Shown here in pieces: positions 26,201-32,200 of a stretch of DNA of 64,000 nucleotides (position 1 is the stretch's first letter; each line of letters starts with the position of its first letter). The notes below the pieces were generated by a model. It searched no databases. It worked only from the letters and a program-made list of their open reading frames with translations, and had not been told where the DNA came from. A program made the translations under genes and the position numbers. The stretch is from Zygaena filipendulae (Eukaryota > Arthropoda > Insecta > Lepidoptera > Zygaenidae). The stretch covers positions 1,381,501 to 1,445,500 of the forward strand of contig OU015675.1 in NCBI GenBank assembly GCA_907165275.2, given 5' to 3'.

Positions 26201-28478
26201 CTCCTCTCTTTTACTTTATTCTCTTCTACTTTACACTTTATACACAAATTCAGCTAAAGCTTTCTCTATATTAGGCTAGTTGACTAAATTTCAGGTTTTA
26301 GTCCGTCGTGTAGATTAATAAAAATATTGGATTCTTTTTTTACGTAATCAAAAAATAATGGCAGCGATACGTTGAGTAGAAGGTTGAAGTATGATTTATA
26401 TCGCATGACGTCACACTTATTTATTTGTTTGTTTGTTTCGTTTCACGTTTTAACTAGGTACTCAAGCGATCATAATGAAATTTTGCGTACACGTTGTCAG
26501 GGGTACAAAGAAGGGCATAGGGTACTTTTAACCCCAGAATTCCCGCGGGAACTGCGAGATTAACGCAGTGAAACCACGGGGTACAAATAGTAATCCTACT
26601 AATATTATAAATGTGAAAGTGTAGATGTTTGTTACTCAATCACGCAAAAACGGCCAAACGGATTTGGATGAAATTTGGCATGCACGTGTTCAGAGGTACA
26701 GAGAAGGACATAGAGTACTTTTTATCCCATAGTTCCCGCGGGAACTCCGAAATTACCGCGGGTGACACCTCGGGGCATAGCTAGTTAATTTTTTTTATTC
26801 ATTTTTTTTCTACGCGCAGTTGAAGGAGGGCAACAGAACGACCACAGTGGAGACGGAGAAGTGCACCTCCCGTCATGTGACCCCGCCCAACGTGCTTCTA
26901 GAGTGCTCTAGCGACGCGTGCGCCACTTGGACGGCGGCCGCGTGGTCGCCGACCAGGTGCCTGGCCAGCGGTGCAGGTGAGAGACCACTGTGACATAGTA
27001 TAAGGTGTGGCAAAATTAGCTGCAAATATGCACAGGGCTGAAAGCATACGTTTTAACAAACAGGATAAGCGAAAAAATAATATTATAAGTTTGGTAGTTT
27101 TACAGAATATGAAGAAAATGATTTCATTGAAAAAACATTACAATTAATAATATTCACAAGGTACAAAATACACGTGGCTCACTAATACGTATACAAGGCA
27201 CGCGCCACGCACACAGCGAGCGATGGATCAGCTGTTCAGCTCGATCGAGGGCATTGACCTTAAGATACCGGCGCGCGGCGATGTGTGTGTAAAGCGATTG
27301 AGTGGCGAGTCCCTACACGGGTTTCTTTTTTGATTTATCTATTATGTTCGAAAAGACGGACTGAAAACTGAAATTCAGTTAGAGTACCACCCCGCAGCAG
27401 TAGCGCGCCGCCGCGTGGTATGCATCAGCGACAACGGCACGGCGCTGCCCGACTCCTCGTGCCGGTACAGCGCCCAGCCCGAGCGGGTGCGGCGCGAGGG
27501 TCAGCCTTGCAGACCCGCCTGGGCGGTGGGGCCCTGGAGCAAGGTGAGTACAGTGGCTCTATTAACTAACTTTTGTTTCTATCAGTTTTCGGTTGCAATC
27601 GAAAACATGGTTGTTTTGCGATTACAATATGCACGTTTTGGCACCTACAATACCCAGCGATCGACCAAAATAAGCATACTTCAAAAGTTGCAGCTGGCTT
27701 ACTACATGATCGTTATTTTTCTGATTCAAACTGAAATCAAATGGATAACGTGTGATTTGATCCCAGTGCGTTGGCCCCTGTGGCGGCAAGGGGCGCCAGC
27801 ACAGGGTGCTGCGGTGCGTGTGGCGCCCGGCCTCGAGGGCGGAGCGCCCCGGGGCGAAGCGCCGCGGTAAAGAGCGGAGCGCCGCCGCCGCCTGCGAAGG
27901 GATGCGGCGGCCGAGTGTTGCCAGGGCTTGTGATACGCAGGCTTGCTTCGGCAGAGGTAGATCCATACTAATCTATACTTCTAAGTTTTAGCTGGCCCCC
28001 CGGTTTCCCTCCGAAGTCACTCCGAACTCCGAAGTTACCGCGGGAATTCTAAAATAAACTATATACCTACATAAAACTTCCTTAAAATCCGTTGCTTAGT
28101 TTAAAAGATTTAAGCGTACAGACGGCGGGAAGCTACTTTATTTTATACTATGTCTTTACACATACACTTTCACGTTTTTGTGGTATGTAATGTAAGTTTG
28201 GATGGATAGATGGAAGGATAAATGCACCCAACTGTCCCCCGTAGATTCGCGCCTGTACCTACCAAAACAAAGCTGTCTGCTTTATGTTCATTACTAAACA
28301 ATCTCCGATGATCCGTCTCCTATCCAATCGAAACTGCCGAGTGAGCCCATCTGTTAATTTGTTCCCATCAGACGGTGTCTGCAGAGATGTGTCAAGATTT
28401 TGCGACAACGTGCGTGCGATGAACATGTGCGCTTTGAAGCGCTTCAAAGTTCAGTGCTGCAACACGTGCAACGACTGA
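8088..28478 (+). CDS. nolo: ADAMTS-like / punctin (MADD-4, nolo-type) secreted matrix protein, 3' part, 18 exons
   Basis: Join of 18 exons (8088-8240, 10126-10250, 12416-12658, 14767-14887, 15262-15383, 15945-16026, 16505-16672, 17194-17394, 17829-17981, 18088-18266, 18910-19013, 20028-20137, 23713-23972, 24440-24551, 26820-26976, 27398-27543, 27767-27956, 28372-28478). All have GT-AG borders and compatible phases, and together they give 910 residues plus TGA. Domains by visible residue: TSP1 at about 1-43, 93-163, 190-253, 256-314 and 318-381; Ig at 406-490 (C426, W438, C474); acidic linker to 685; TSP1 at 686-744, 748-803 and 805-873; PLAC at 876-910 with six cysteines. The known family role is an extracellular matrix or synapse-organising protein without catalytic domain. 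MADD-4/Punctin clusters postsynaptic receptors in C. elegans; that role here is inferred. Papilin is less likely because no Kunitz domain is seen. The 5' end is missing: the first visible residue is the first TSP1 cysteine, after the usual WSx. The symbol is inferred from domain order. Confidence 0.85.
8262..8455 (-). mobile_element. MITE with GGGCCC ends, copy 2 (one end truncated)
   Basis: Reverse-orientation copy of 885-1115. It starts inside the family at CTATGACCAACAACATTC, about 20 bases after the donor at 8241, and ends with the complete GTCATAGTGAATAAGGGCCC end. Confidence 0.7.
8460..8665 (+). repeat. Interspersed repeat (about 200 bp), copy 1, intron after exon a
   Basis: Shares TTTTGTTTCTGTCA, AATATGCACGTTTTG, ACATACTTCAAAAGTTG and later segments with 27556-27745, in the same orientation. 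No inverted ends are visible. Confidence 0.7.
8683..9010 (+). mobile_element. TGACGTCA-bearing MITE, copy 3
   Basis: Complete: an AGGATGTTGACAAC left end and an AGACGGACTAAAA...TAGTCAAATAGCC right end. TGACGTCA palindromes occur at about 8834 and 8880. Intronic in the ADAMTSL gene. Confidence 0.78.
9661..9972 (+). mobile_element. TGACGTCA-bearing MITE, copy 4 (diverged)
   Basis: Same layout (ATTAGTCCGTCAGTTAG, then AAGACGAACTAAA and TTAGTCAAGTAACC). The first palindrome has decayed to TAACGTCA and the second is intact (about 9843). The left terminus is altered. Confidence 0.7.
10126..10250 (+). CDS. nolo: ADAMTSL exon b: proline-rich linker
   Basis: Acceptor AAACCAG, donor GTGAGT; it starts in phase 0 and leaves two bases for the next exon. 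It encodes a 41-residue cysteine-free linker with DDIDDLL and a QQYPPPQ stretch. This linker joins the first TSP1 to the next; it is supported by phase continuity on both sides. Confidence 0.8.
10540..10910 (-). other. Intronic open frame of unknown meaning
   Basis: About 92 codons stay open on the minus strand between stops (10623-10900). The peptide has a normal-looking composition (for example INGKDGFKVFTVSGLAVSQS), but there is no ATG at the upstream end and no recognised domain. It could be a decayed transposon or gene fragment. The rest of this 2.2-kb intron shows nothing. Confidence 0.3.
12416..12658 (+). CDS. nolo: ADAMTSL exon c: TSP1 repeat
   Basis: One complete TSP1 repeat: YIKDDDWGPCSVSCGEGWR, then C-x-GPKPPEETERC and MEPC. 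The GPKPP-E-RC segment is characteristic of ADAMTS and ADAMTSL TSP1 repeats. Acceptor TTTCAACAG, donor GTAATA. The donor lies 62 bases from the 3' end of the antisense kinase gene nested in the following intron. Confidence 0.92.
12721..13182 (-). CDS. EcKinase exon 2 (metal-binding motif to C-terminus)
   Basis: Begins after a TTACAG acceptor (complement of 13183-13188) with ENDSTKICILDFQTMRYASP, containing the DFQ magnesium-binding motif. It continues through the helical C-lobe to TAA at 12721-12723. A serine run (SSSSSGN) sits in the variable C-terminal part. Confidence 0.92.
   Translation of the reverse strand, partial: ENDSTKICILDFQTMRYASPATDVIYFLYLCTDSQFRSEHLETLQNVYHDSLKSFLSLFNIDVNLVYPKDEFVSEINELLPFGLLMALIELRIITTTPEDEAILKGANSSSSSGNVEVPGEIDLFNIRVNDVVKECVENGTLDRLIETVQVYV
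12721..14370 (-). CDS. EcKinase/CHK-like small-molecule kinase, two exons, nested in ADAMTSL intron
   Basis: Join of 13570-14370 (exon 1) and 12721-13182 (exon 2) on the minus strand: 267 + 153 = 420 residues, the usual length for the family. The start is an ATG (MSLDVNMSEPDEF). A glycine-rich loop GKGDNFIA is at 43-50, a lysine in VIIKTL at 72 and a hinge-like VFEDL at 132-136. The catalytic HGDFWINN (D256, N261) is at 254-261 and the metal-binding LDFQ (D278) follows across the splice. The intron is GTGAGT...TTACAG, 387 bp, phase 0. The family (DUF227/EcKinase, aminoglycoside-kinase fold) phosphorylates small molecules; ecdysteroid 22-kinase is the known insect example, and xenobiotic targets have been proposed. 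The actual substrate here is unknown. All key residues are intact, so it looks functional. Confidence 0.92.
13570..14370 (-). CDS. EcKinase exon 1 (N-lobe to catalytic loop)
   Basis: Open from the ATG at 14368-14370 to the GTGAGT donor (complement of 13564-13569). It carries the nucleotide loop, the VFEDL segment and the HGDFWINN catalytic loop. It then reads VLFKRD up to the splice. Confidence 0.92.
14594..14742 (-). repeat. Short interspersed repeat fragment just upstream of exon d
   Basis: Starts TACTAATATTATAAAGGAGA with GTTTGTTTGTTTGTTACG and ends AACCGCGGGAATAGCTA, about 25 bases before the exon d acceptor. Confidence 0.6.
14767..14887 (+). CDS. nolo: ADAMTSL exon d: first half of a TSP1 repeat
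   Basis: Encodes a Ser/Gly-rich spacer and then SWKEKGYTSCSASCLSGVQ, the first half of a TSP1 repeat. The acceptor is a CAGCAG tandem site at 14761-14766, so inclusion of one extra serine codon is possible. The donor is GTAATT and the exon ends in phase 0. Confidence 0.87.
15262..15383 (+). CDS. nolo: ADAMTSL exon e: second half of TSP1 repeat
   Basis: Acceptor TTCTTTTGTAG, donor GTAAGA. It reads ELIIQCVRDEDGK and then MCDPLTKPENRVRTCNDHPC, finishing the TSP1 begun at 14767. The P-x-x-R-x-C-N-x-x-PC ending is typical of ADAMTSL repeats. Confidence 0.9.
15945..16026 (+). CDS. nolo: ADAMTSL exon f: first half of TSP1 repeat
   Basis: A short 82-base exon coding WNYTEFSQCTKSCGIGMQTR, with the TSP1 W, C and CG-G-x-QTR pattern. 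Acceptor GATTTTCAG, donor GTTAGT; it ends in phase 0 after an EVTCIHE segment. Confidence 0.9.
16505..16672 (+). CDS. nolo: ADAMTSL exon g: end of one TSP1 and start of the next
   Basis: The first part reads CPQPPPPDRQYCNVLDCP and closes the TSP1 begun at 15945. It is followed directly by WHTGQWSKCSKTCGGGMKQR, which opens the next. Acceptor TTGAATCAG, donor GTACGA. The exon is distinctly GC-richer than its introns. Confidence 0.92.
17194..17394 (+). CDS. nolo: ADAMTSL exon h: end of TSP1 and lysine-rich tail
   Basis: Continues the TSP1 (VKCCHQVECK, then LCSSPRPAATKSCNSRPC) and ends in a spacer finishing DPKKKK just before the Ig domain. Acceptor ACATCAG, donor GTTAAG. The run of lysines could be a proteolytic or heparin-binding site; that is inference. 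Confidence 0.87.
17488..17815 (-). mobile_element. TGACGTCA-bearing MITE, copy 5, abutting an exon acceptor
   Basis: Full-length reverse copy: it starts TAGGCTATTTGACTAA and ends GTTGTCAACATCCCTA at 17813 or so. Both TGACGTCA palindromes are intact (about 17614 and 17661). Only 13 bases separate it from exon i at 17829. Confidence 0.85.
17829..17981 (+). CDS. nolo: ADAMTSL exon i: first half of Ig domain
   Basis: Encodes VTVKVGGSATIFYGTQVKI, then the first Ig cysteine in KCPVKG and the core tryptophan in IQWAKD; NRT is a possible N-glycosylation site. The acceptor TATCTCAG lies 13 bases after the end of a MITE, so the upstream intron context is largely transposon-derived. Donor GTAGCC. Confidence 0.9.
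18088..18266 (+). CDS. nolo: ADAMTSL exon j: second half of Ig domain
   Basis: Acceptor TTCTTCTACAG, donor GTCTGT. It reads ALRITSLSLRDHGVYTCVAG, the D-x-G-x-Y-x-C signature of an Ig-set domain, and then a Glu/Pro/Ser-rich linker. It is preceded by only a 106-bp intron. Confidence 0.93.
18910..19013 (+). CDS. nolo: ADAMTSL exon k: charged linker
   Basis: Encodes a charged linker (RTDGRYRAMIGGASDDQSHE, then QRKSYKNRQK) with no cysteines. The acceptor is a second CAGCAG tandem site (18904-18909) and the donor is GTAGCG. Phase matches both neighbours (enters after two bases, leaves one). Confidence 0.8.
19050..19248 (-). repeat. Short interspersed repeat, reverse orientation, variant subfamily
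   Basis: Contains two ACTCACGCGGRTGAA blocks and ends GAAACCGCGGGGAACAGCTAG. It resembles 1181-1390 reversed. Confidence 0.65.
20028..20137 (+). CDS. nolo: ADAMTSL exon l: linker
   Basis: Acceptor GTTGCTGCAG, donor GTAATT. It encodes KIDKVRDAMLGN, a Thr/Asn-rich stretch and RDLYDENE. A second in-frame donor (GTACCT at 20153) would add five residues (VIMAK). No domain is recognised. Confidence 0.78.
20597..20815 (+). repeat. CTAGCTGT-type short interspersed repeat
   Basis: From CTAGCTGTCCCCCGCGG to TCGCATTTATAATATTAGG. It includes an internal short duplication of ATATGCAAAATTTCATGATG. Confidence 0.75.
21114..21350. mobile_element. Foldback MITE (237 bp) with TTA flanks, copy 2
   Basis: Nearly perfect palindrome: ends CCGCCGCACTCAGAGTCGAC and its complement, with a shared inner AATGTTAATTGGCATTTAA. 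It is flanked by TTA (21111-21113, 21351-21353). Same family as 6025-6243. Confidence 0.82.
21890..22215 (+). repeat. Two diverged short interspersed repeat copies
   Basis: The first copy starts GCAGCTGTTTCCGCCGG and the second follows at about 22065 with GCGGTTTCGCCCGCGG. Both lack intact ends. Confidence 0.55.
22631..22770 (+). repeat. Short interspersed repeat fragment
   Basis: Starts CTAGCCGTTCCCCGCGG and decays after the GGGATAAAAATTACC core. Confidence 0.6.
23713..23972 (+). CDS. nolo: ADAMTSL exon m: acidic linker
   Basis: The largest visible exon (260 bases). Acceptor TGTGTGCAG, donor GTAAGT. It encodes a cysteine-free acidic segment including FPEDDDSDIIIVNEDFG and a Thr-rich end. 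It connects the Ig domain to the C-terminal TSP1 group; no homologous fold is recognised. Confidence 0.85.
24440..24551 (+). CDS. nolo: ADAMTSL exon n: first half of TSP1 repeat
   Basis: Acceptor TTTTTGTTATAG, donor GTAAGG. It reads NNYEWMTTEWSPCNAPCGQ, then GHRVRGAVCQ, with the W-x5-WS-x-C-x3-CG TSP1 pattern. A diverged short interspersed repeat starts soon after the donor. Confidence 0.9.
24913..25217 (+). repeat. CTAGCTGT-type repeat with a second copy spliced in
   Basis: Starts CTAGCTGTGCCCCGCGG. At about 25030 a second 5' part begins (TTTCACCCACGTTAG), and the unit ends TTTATAATATTAGTAGGA. Most likely a nested or recombined pair of copies. Confidence 0.75.
25356..25631 (+). mobile_element. 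tRNA-derived SINE
   Basis: The head resembles a tRNA, with an A box (TGGCGCAGAGG) and a perfect B box (GGTTCGATTCC, about 25412), the internal RNA polymerase III promoter. The body follows with TGTGTGATGAACACAGG, GTCTGGGTGTG and TGGGATCAAGTAGATCTG. It ends in an (ATT)n tail at 25610-25631. It is not a real tRNA, because no good acceptor or anticodon stem forms. AAGTAAT occurs on both sides and may be the target duplication. Confidence 0.8.
26272..26408 (-). mobile_element. TGACGTCA-bearing MITE, copy 6 (partial)
   Basis: The right-hand third of the family reversed: TAGTTGACTAAATTTC, TTAGTCCGTCGTGTAGATT and one TGACGTCA at about 26405. It is cut off by the next repeat. Confidence 0.65.
26409..26590 (-). 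repeat. Short interspersed repeat, reverse orientation
   Basis: Holds TTTGTTTGTTTCGTTTCACG, the TTGCGTACACGTTGTCAGG core and GGGTACAAATAG at the end. It directly abuts the next copy. Confidence 0.65.
26591..26784 (-). repeat. Full-length short interspersed repeat, reverse orientation, next to exon o
   Basis: From TAATCCTACTAATATTATAA to CTCGGGGCATAGCTAG, complete. Its end is 35 bases before the exon at 26820, so it contributes to the acceptor region. Confidence 0.8.
26820..26976 (+). CDS. nolo: ADAMTSL exon o: end of TSP1, start of next TSP1
   Basis: Acceptor TTCTACGCGCAG, donor GTGAGA. It ends one TSP1 (EKCTSR, then LECSSDAC) and starts the next (WTAAAWSPTRCLASGA). A short interspersed repeat ends at 26784, only 35 bases before this exon. 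It is markedly GC-rich, as are the next two exons. Confidence 0.9.
27398..27543 (+). CDS. nolo: ADAMTSL exon p: end of TSP1, start of last TSP1
   Basis: The acceptor is a third tandem NAGNAG site (GCAGCAG, 27394-27400), so the exon may start at 27398 or 27401 with one alanine of difference. It codes ARRRVVCISDNGTALPDSSC and PCRPAWAVGPWSK. The donor GTGAGT falls just before the first cysteine of the last TSP1. Confidence 0.9.
27556..27745 (+). repeat. Interspersed repeat, copy 2, intron before exon q
   Basis: Same sequence as 8460-8665 with moderate divergence (shares TTCGGTTGCAATC, AATATGCACGTTTTG, CATACTTCAAAAGTTG). It fills nearly the whole 223-bp intron. Confidence 0.7.
27767..27956 (+). 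CDS. nolo: ADAMTSL exon q: last TSP1 repeat
   Basis: Acceptor TGATCCCAG, donor GTAGAT. It reads CVGPCGGKGRQHRVLRCVW, a basic and alanine-rich insert, and then CEGMRRPSVARACDTQACF, the closing TSP1 cysteines. An earlier donor-like GTAAAG at 27869 was not used, because it would cut off these cysteines. Confidence 0.88.
28372..28478 (+). CDS. nolo: ADAMTSL exon r: C-terminal PLAC module and stop
   Basis: Acceptor TTCCCATCAG. It encodes 35 residues with six cysteines (C-x6-C-x8-C-x8-CC-x2-C) ending CCNTCND and TGA at 28476-28478. This spacing is the PLAC (protease and lacunin) module that closes papilin, ADAMTSL and lacunin proteins, so the stop is the true C-terminus. Confidence 0.93.
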
Positions 28479-28902
28479 ATTCGTATTTCGAACTGACATA
28501 ACCTAACCTAACCTAAACTCACCTGACGTTCGTAATTCAAATTCAAAAACAAACGAAGACTATCGATAACTAAATTAGTTGTTTGTTAAAAGTGTTTTAT
28601 TGAGTTTCTTTTATTGCAGTTAATTATTTTAAGTGGTTTAGAAATGATAAATTGATATCGTGCAATGCAGTTATACTATAAAATCATTTTATTTAAACTT
28701 GTAAGTGAGAGAATGAGAGAATGTTCTAAATAATAAGCACAAAAATGAAACCTATAGTCTCTATACTCTCTAGTCGTTGGTAGTACTACACTTTTTTTTA
28801 TTACGAAACTTAATTATTGAATTTTGTAAACATCAGCGACCACGTTTGATATCTGAGCTCAAAAAGTTTTAATTTTTTGCTGCTAACTCTACTTACCTCT
28901 AT

Positions 28903-29230
28903 AATAGGGATGTGGACTACTTTAGAAAATCAAAATTCTAATTAGTCCGTCAGTTAGAAAATAAAAAAACAATAGATACGTATTTTTTGCTTTTTCCAAT
29001 AAATTAAAATATACAGAGATAAAGCGCATTAAAGTTTAGAGTGAGAGGGTCGTGACGTCACTAACCGCTAAAACCGCCAAACTGTCAGAATAGTGACGTC
29101 ACGCGAAATTTCAACTCAATATATCGCCGTTATTTTTTGATTACGTAAAAAAAGAAAAAATACGTGTCCAATATTTTTTAATAATCTACAAGACGGACTA
29201 AAAAATAAAAATTAGTCCACATGCCCATTA
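28903..29230 (+). mobile_element. TGACGTCA-bearing MITE, copy 7, downstream of the ADAMTSL stop
   Basis: Complete copy (AGGGATGTGGACTAC ... GTCCACATGCCCATTA); both ends carry the same compensating GTGGAC/GTCCAC change. It supplies the first AATAAA motifs after the stop (28960 and 28998). Confidence 0.82.
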
Positions 29231-32200
29231 TGGTGAAAAAATTAAAACGATGTTTTTTAGTATTATAATTATTACATAAAATCATATTTATATCAATTAG
29301 CGTTTATTTACGTAGAAATATTATTAAAATATTATATAATAATATTTTGTACCATAATATTATACAATAGGTAAATTTATTTTATAATAGTCAATTTAGC
29401 AGAAAATGTATGATCATTGTAAATAATTATAATATTAGTAAGAAATATTTAGTACGGAATATAATGGCTAATTAAAAGATTTACTTACACAAAACGGAAC
29501 GCTTATAGCTCTCGATGTATCACGGTATGAAAACATTGTTAAGAATATATTTATTGTTAATAGTTATAACTTATACTGCACAGGAAACCGTAGTTAGGCC
29601 AATAAATGTATAAAAAATAAAATAAAAATAGGTACAAAAATATATCGCAAATGCCAAATCGTAAAGCAAATCTAACGATGGTATAAAATATTTGGTTTTA
29701 AATTTTTATTTAACTAGGCACAATATTTCTTTTTGGACTTAAGAGAAACATATAAAAATAAAAAAATCTAGAATTATGTAGAGTGACTGGTGATTTGTGG
29801 ATGAAACTTAAGTACATATTGTACTCAATAAAACAAACCACTTTCAAAAATAAATACCTATTTCATTTTTTTTTCACGAGAAAACCAATAACAAAAAACA
29901 ATCCAAATTGTAACTAAAACTAAATTAAAACTTGGATTCACTTTTGTAATTATAATTTTTTAAATTGTTTGATATCATGAGTTTGATTTTATCTTACTGA
30001 TTTATCATAATCAAGTCAGAATTTCAATGACACGATCTATTAATAAGTATTTCGTAATTTTTAAAGCTTTTAAGTTTAATTTTGTTTACACAGCCTCTTA
30101 AGTCGGACCCCTGTGAACTGTGACACCCACTCTATATAAATTGTGTGTGCTAATAATAATATATTACATAAAATTAAAAGAAGCAATACGATTCGCTTTT
30201 AAAAATAGTTAAATAAAAAAATGTATATAGGTATTATAATTAATTAATCAAAGGAAACGAGCGTAGAATGATAAATAGTTTATTAATTAAACTACCCTCT
30301 ATCTAAAGGAGAAGTTTTAATTAAAAAAGACGCAATGAATATCTTTTATGTTGCGATTTTCCATTGATAATAAAAATTTCATTTATAGGTGAAATTTTAG
30401 TAACAGCAAAAATTTTATATAGAAAAATGCAAGCACATAATATTATTGTTTTGTCATAGAGCCACACGAATATGGAAATTAGGATATAAATAGATATACT
30501 TAAATATTATAATTTAGCAAAATATTATTATTAGATATTAATTTCACCTCGTTTTATTCTCAAAACGATGGTGGTACAGTATTATTTAAATTTATTATTA
30601 GGTACTTAGTATGAAAGAAAGTTACGAGAAACGGTTCAAAAGCCAAGCTTTTAAATTCAAGCACTTTGTATGACTAATTAAACAAGCGTATTACGAATGA
30701 ACTATTAAAGTTCCTAGTCCGCTCCTATCTAGTAAATGTTACAATAATTTGTAAAAAGTGTCTTAAGTATTTGTCGTATACAGTACCTAAATTGTAATTT
30801 TGTGGAGCTGCCTCCGTGGTTGCATCCGCGATAATTTCATAGTTCCCGCAAGAATTCTAGGATAAACTATACATACCTTCCTCTTGAACCACTCTATCTA
30901 TAGTTGAAAACCACATGAAAATCAGTTCATTAATTTTTTGAGTCTATTACAAACAGACAGACAGAGAGACAGACTTTGTTTTGTAAGGACCACGTTTGCA
31001 GTTAATCGAACGAATTATACAATATTGTCAATTTTTTTTTTGTTGAACTGAATGTATTAAGAAATGTAAACGTTGTTGTAATTACAAATTGTCAATTGTA
31101 ACGTTTATTATTGTAGATAGGACCGTGGCTTGGAATTTGCTTATTTTTGTCACTTCGTAATACGGTCAAAGACTTAAGTATTTTATTTACATGAATGAAT
31201 GTATGAATGAAAAACTTTGTTGTCAATTGTTAGATGCATTTTAATCAGTAAATGTAAATATAATAATTATAAAAATTACAACTATAGTATAATATTATAA
31301 TTATAAAATATGGTAATGATTATTATGAATTATAAAGCAAATATTATTATATGAATAATGTCTATACGGCTCATTAAACTATACAATAGTTAAAATGAAA
31401 TTGTTAATTATCCAATATTGACGAACACATAAAATATCTAATTAATACAATACATTTATGTCAGTTGTAACTATTCAACTAAACTGGCGTTTCTATATAC
31501 AGAAATATAATTATTTTAATATAAAAAAGAAGATGGGGCATTAAAAATTTAATATTAAACTAAGAGAATATCACTGTAATAATAGAACTGACAATCAGCC
31601 CACCGGTTAGTCTGTTAACATAAGATTTCTTTTTTATTTTCTTTGGTTTTTATAAGATTGAGCTGCATTTGTCGACATTTATCTTGAAATGATGTACCCT
31701 CATAGAAGATTAAAAACCTTATTAAATGATGAACCAATGAAGGTGGTGGATCGTATTTACTATACTCGCAATATAAGTAACGTGAAGTCCGTACCTAATG
31801 TTTTCGCTATCACCGGTTTTAAAATCTGTGAAGAAAATTTAAATTAAAAAATGCATATGTATACTTAATCATTTTGAAATTATTGATGTTTTTTTTTATT
31901 TGCGAGATAAGAAAAAATATTAAAATTCAATTATATTGGTAAAATTTAAAAAAATACAACCTCATTATGAGAAAATATAAATTAGTCCTGTCCGACTTAA
32001 AACATTCAAACAAGTGCAGCGTCATTCTCGCTTCGCAAATTGTAAAGAATTGTAAAGAACTTTGAACGGATTTATGCCATTAAACTATGTTTTCACAATA
32101 TAAGTGCGTGATTGTAAATTGTTCCCGTCGTAATTAATAATTATGAAAAATATATTATGTGAATAAGGTAACCAAAATGTTTTATTTATTTCGGCTGAAT

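Noticed and set aside
27767..27868. Short version of exon q ending at GTAAAG (27869)
   Set aside because: It would remove the last TSP1 cysteines; the longer exon to 27956 restores the full domain and phase.
28502..28516. Interstitial telomeric repeat (CCTAA)3
   Set aside because: Only three units; too short to distinguish from chance in AT-rich DNA.
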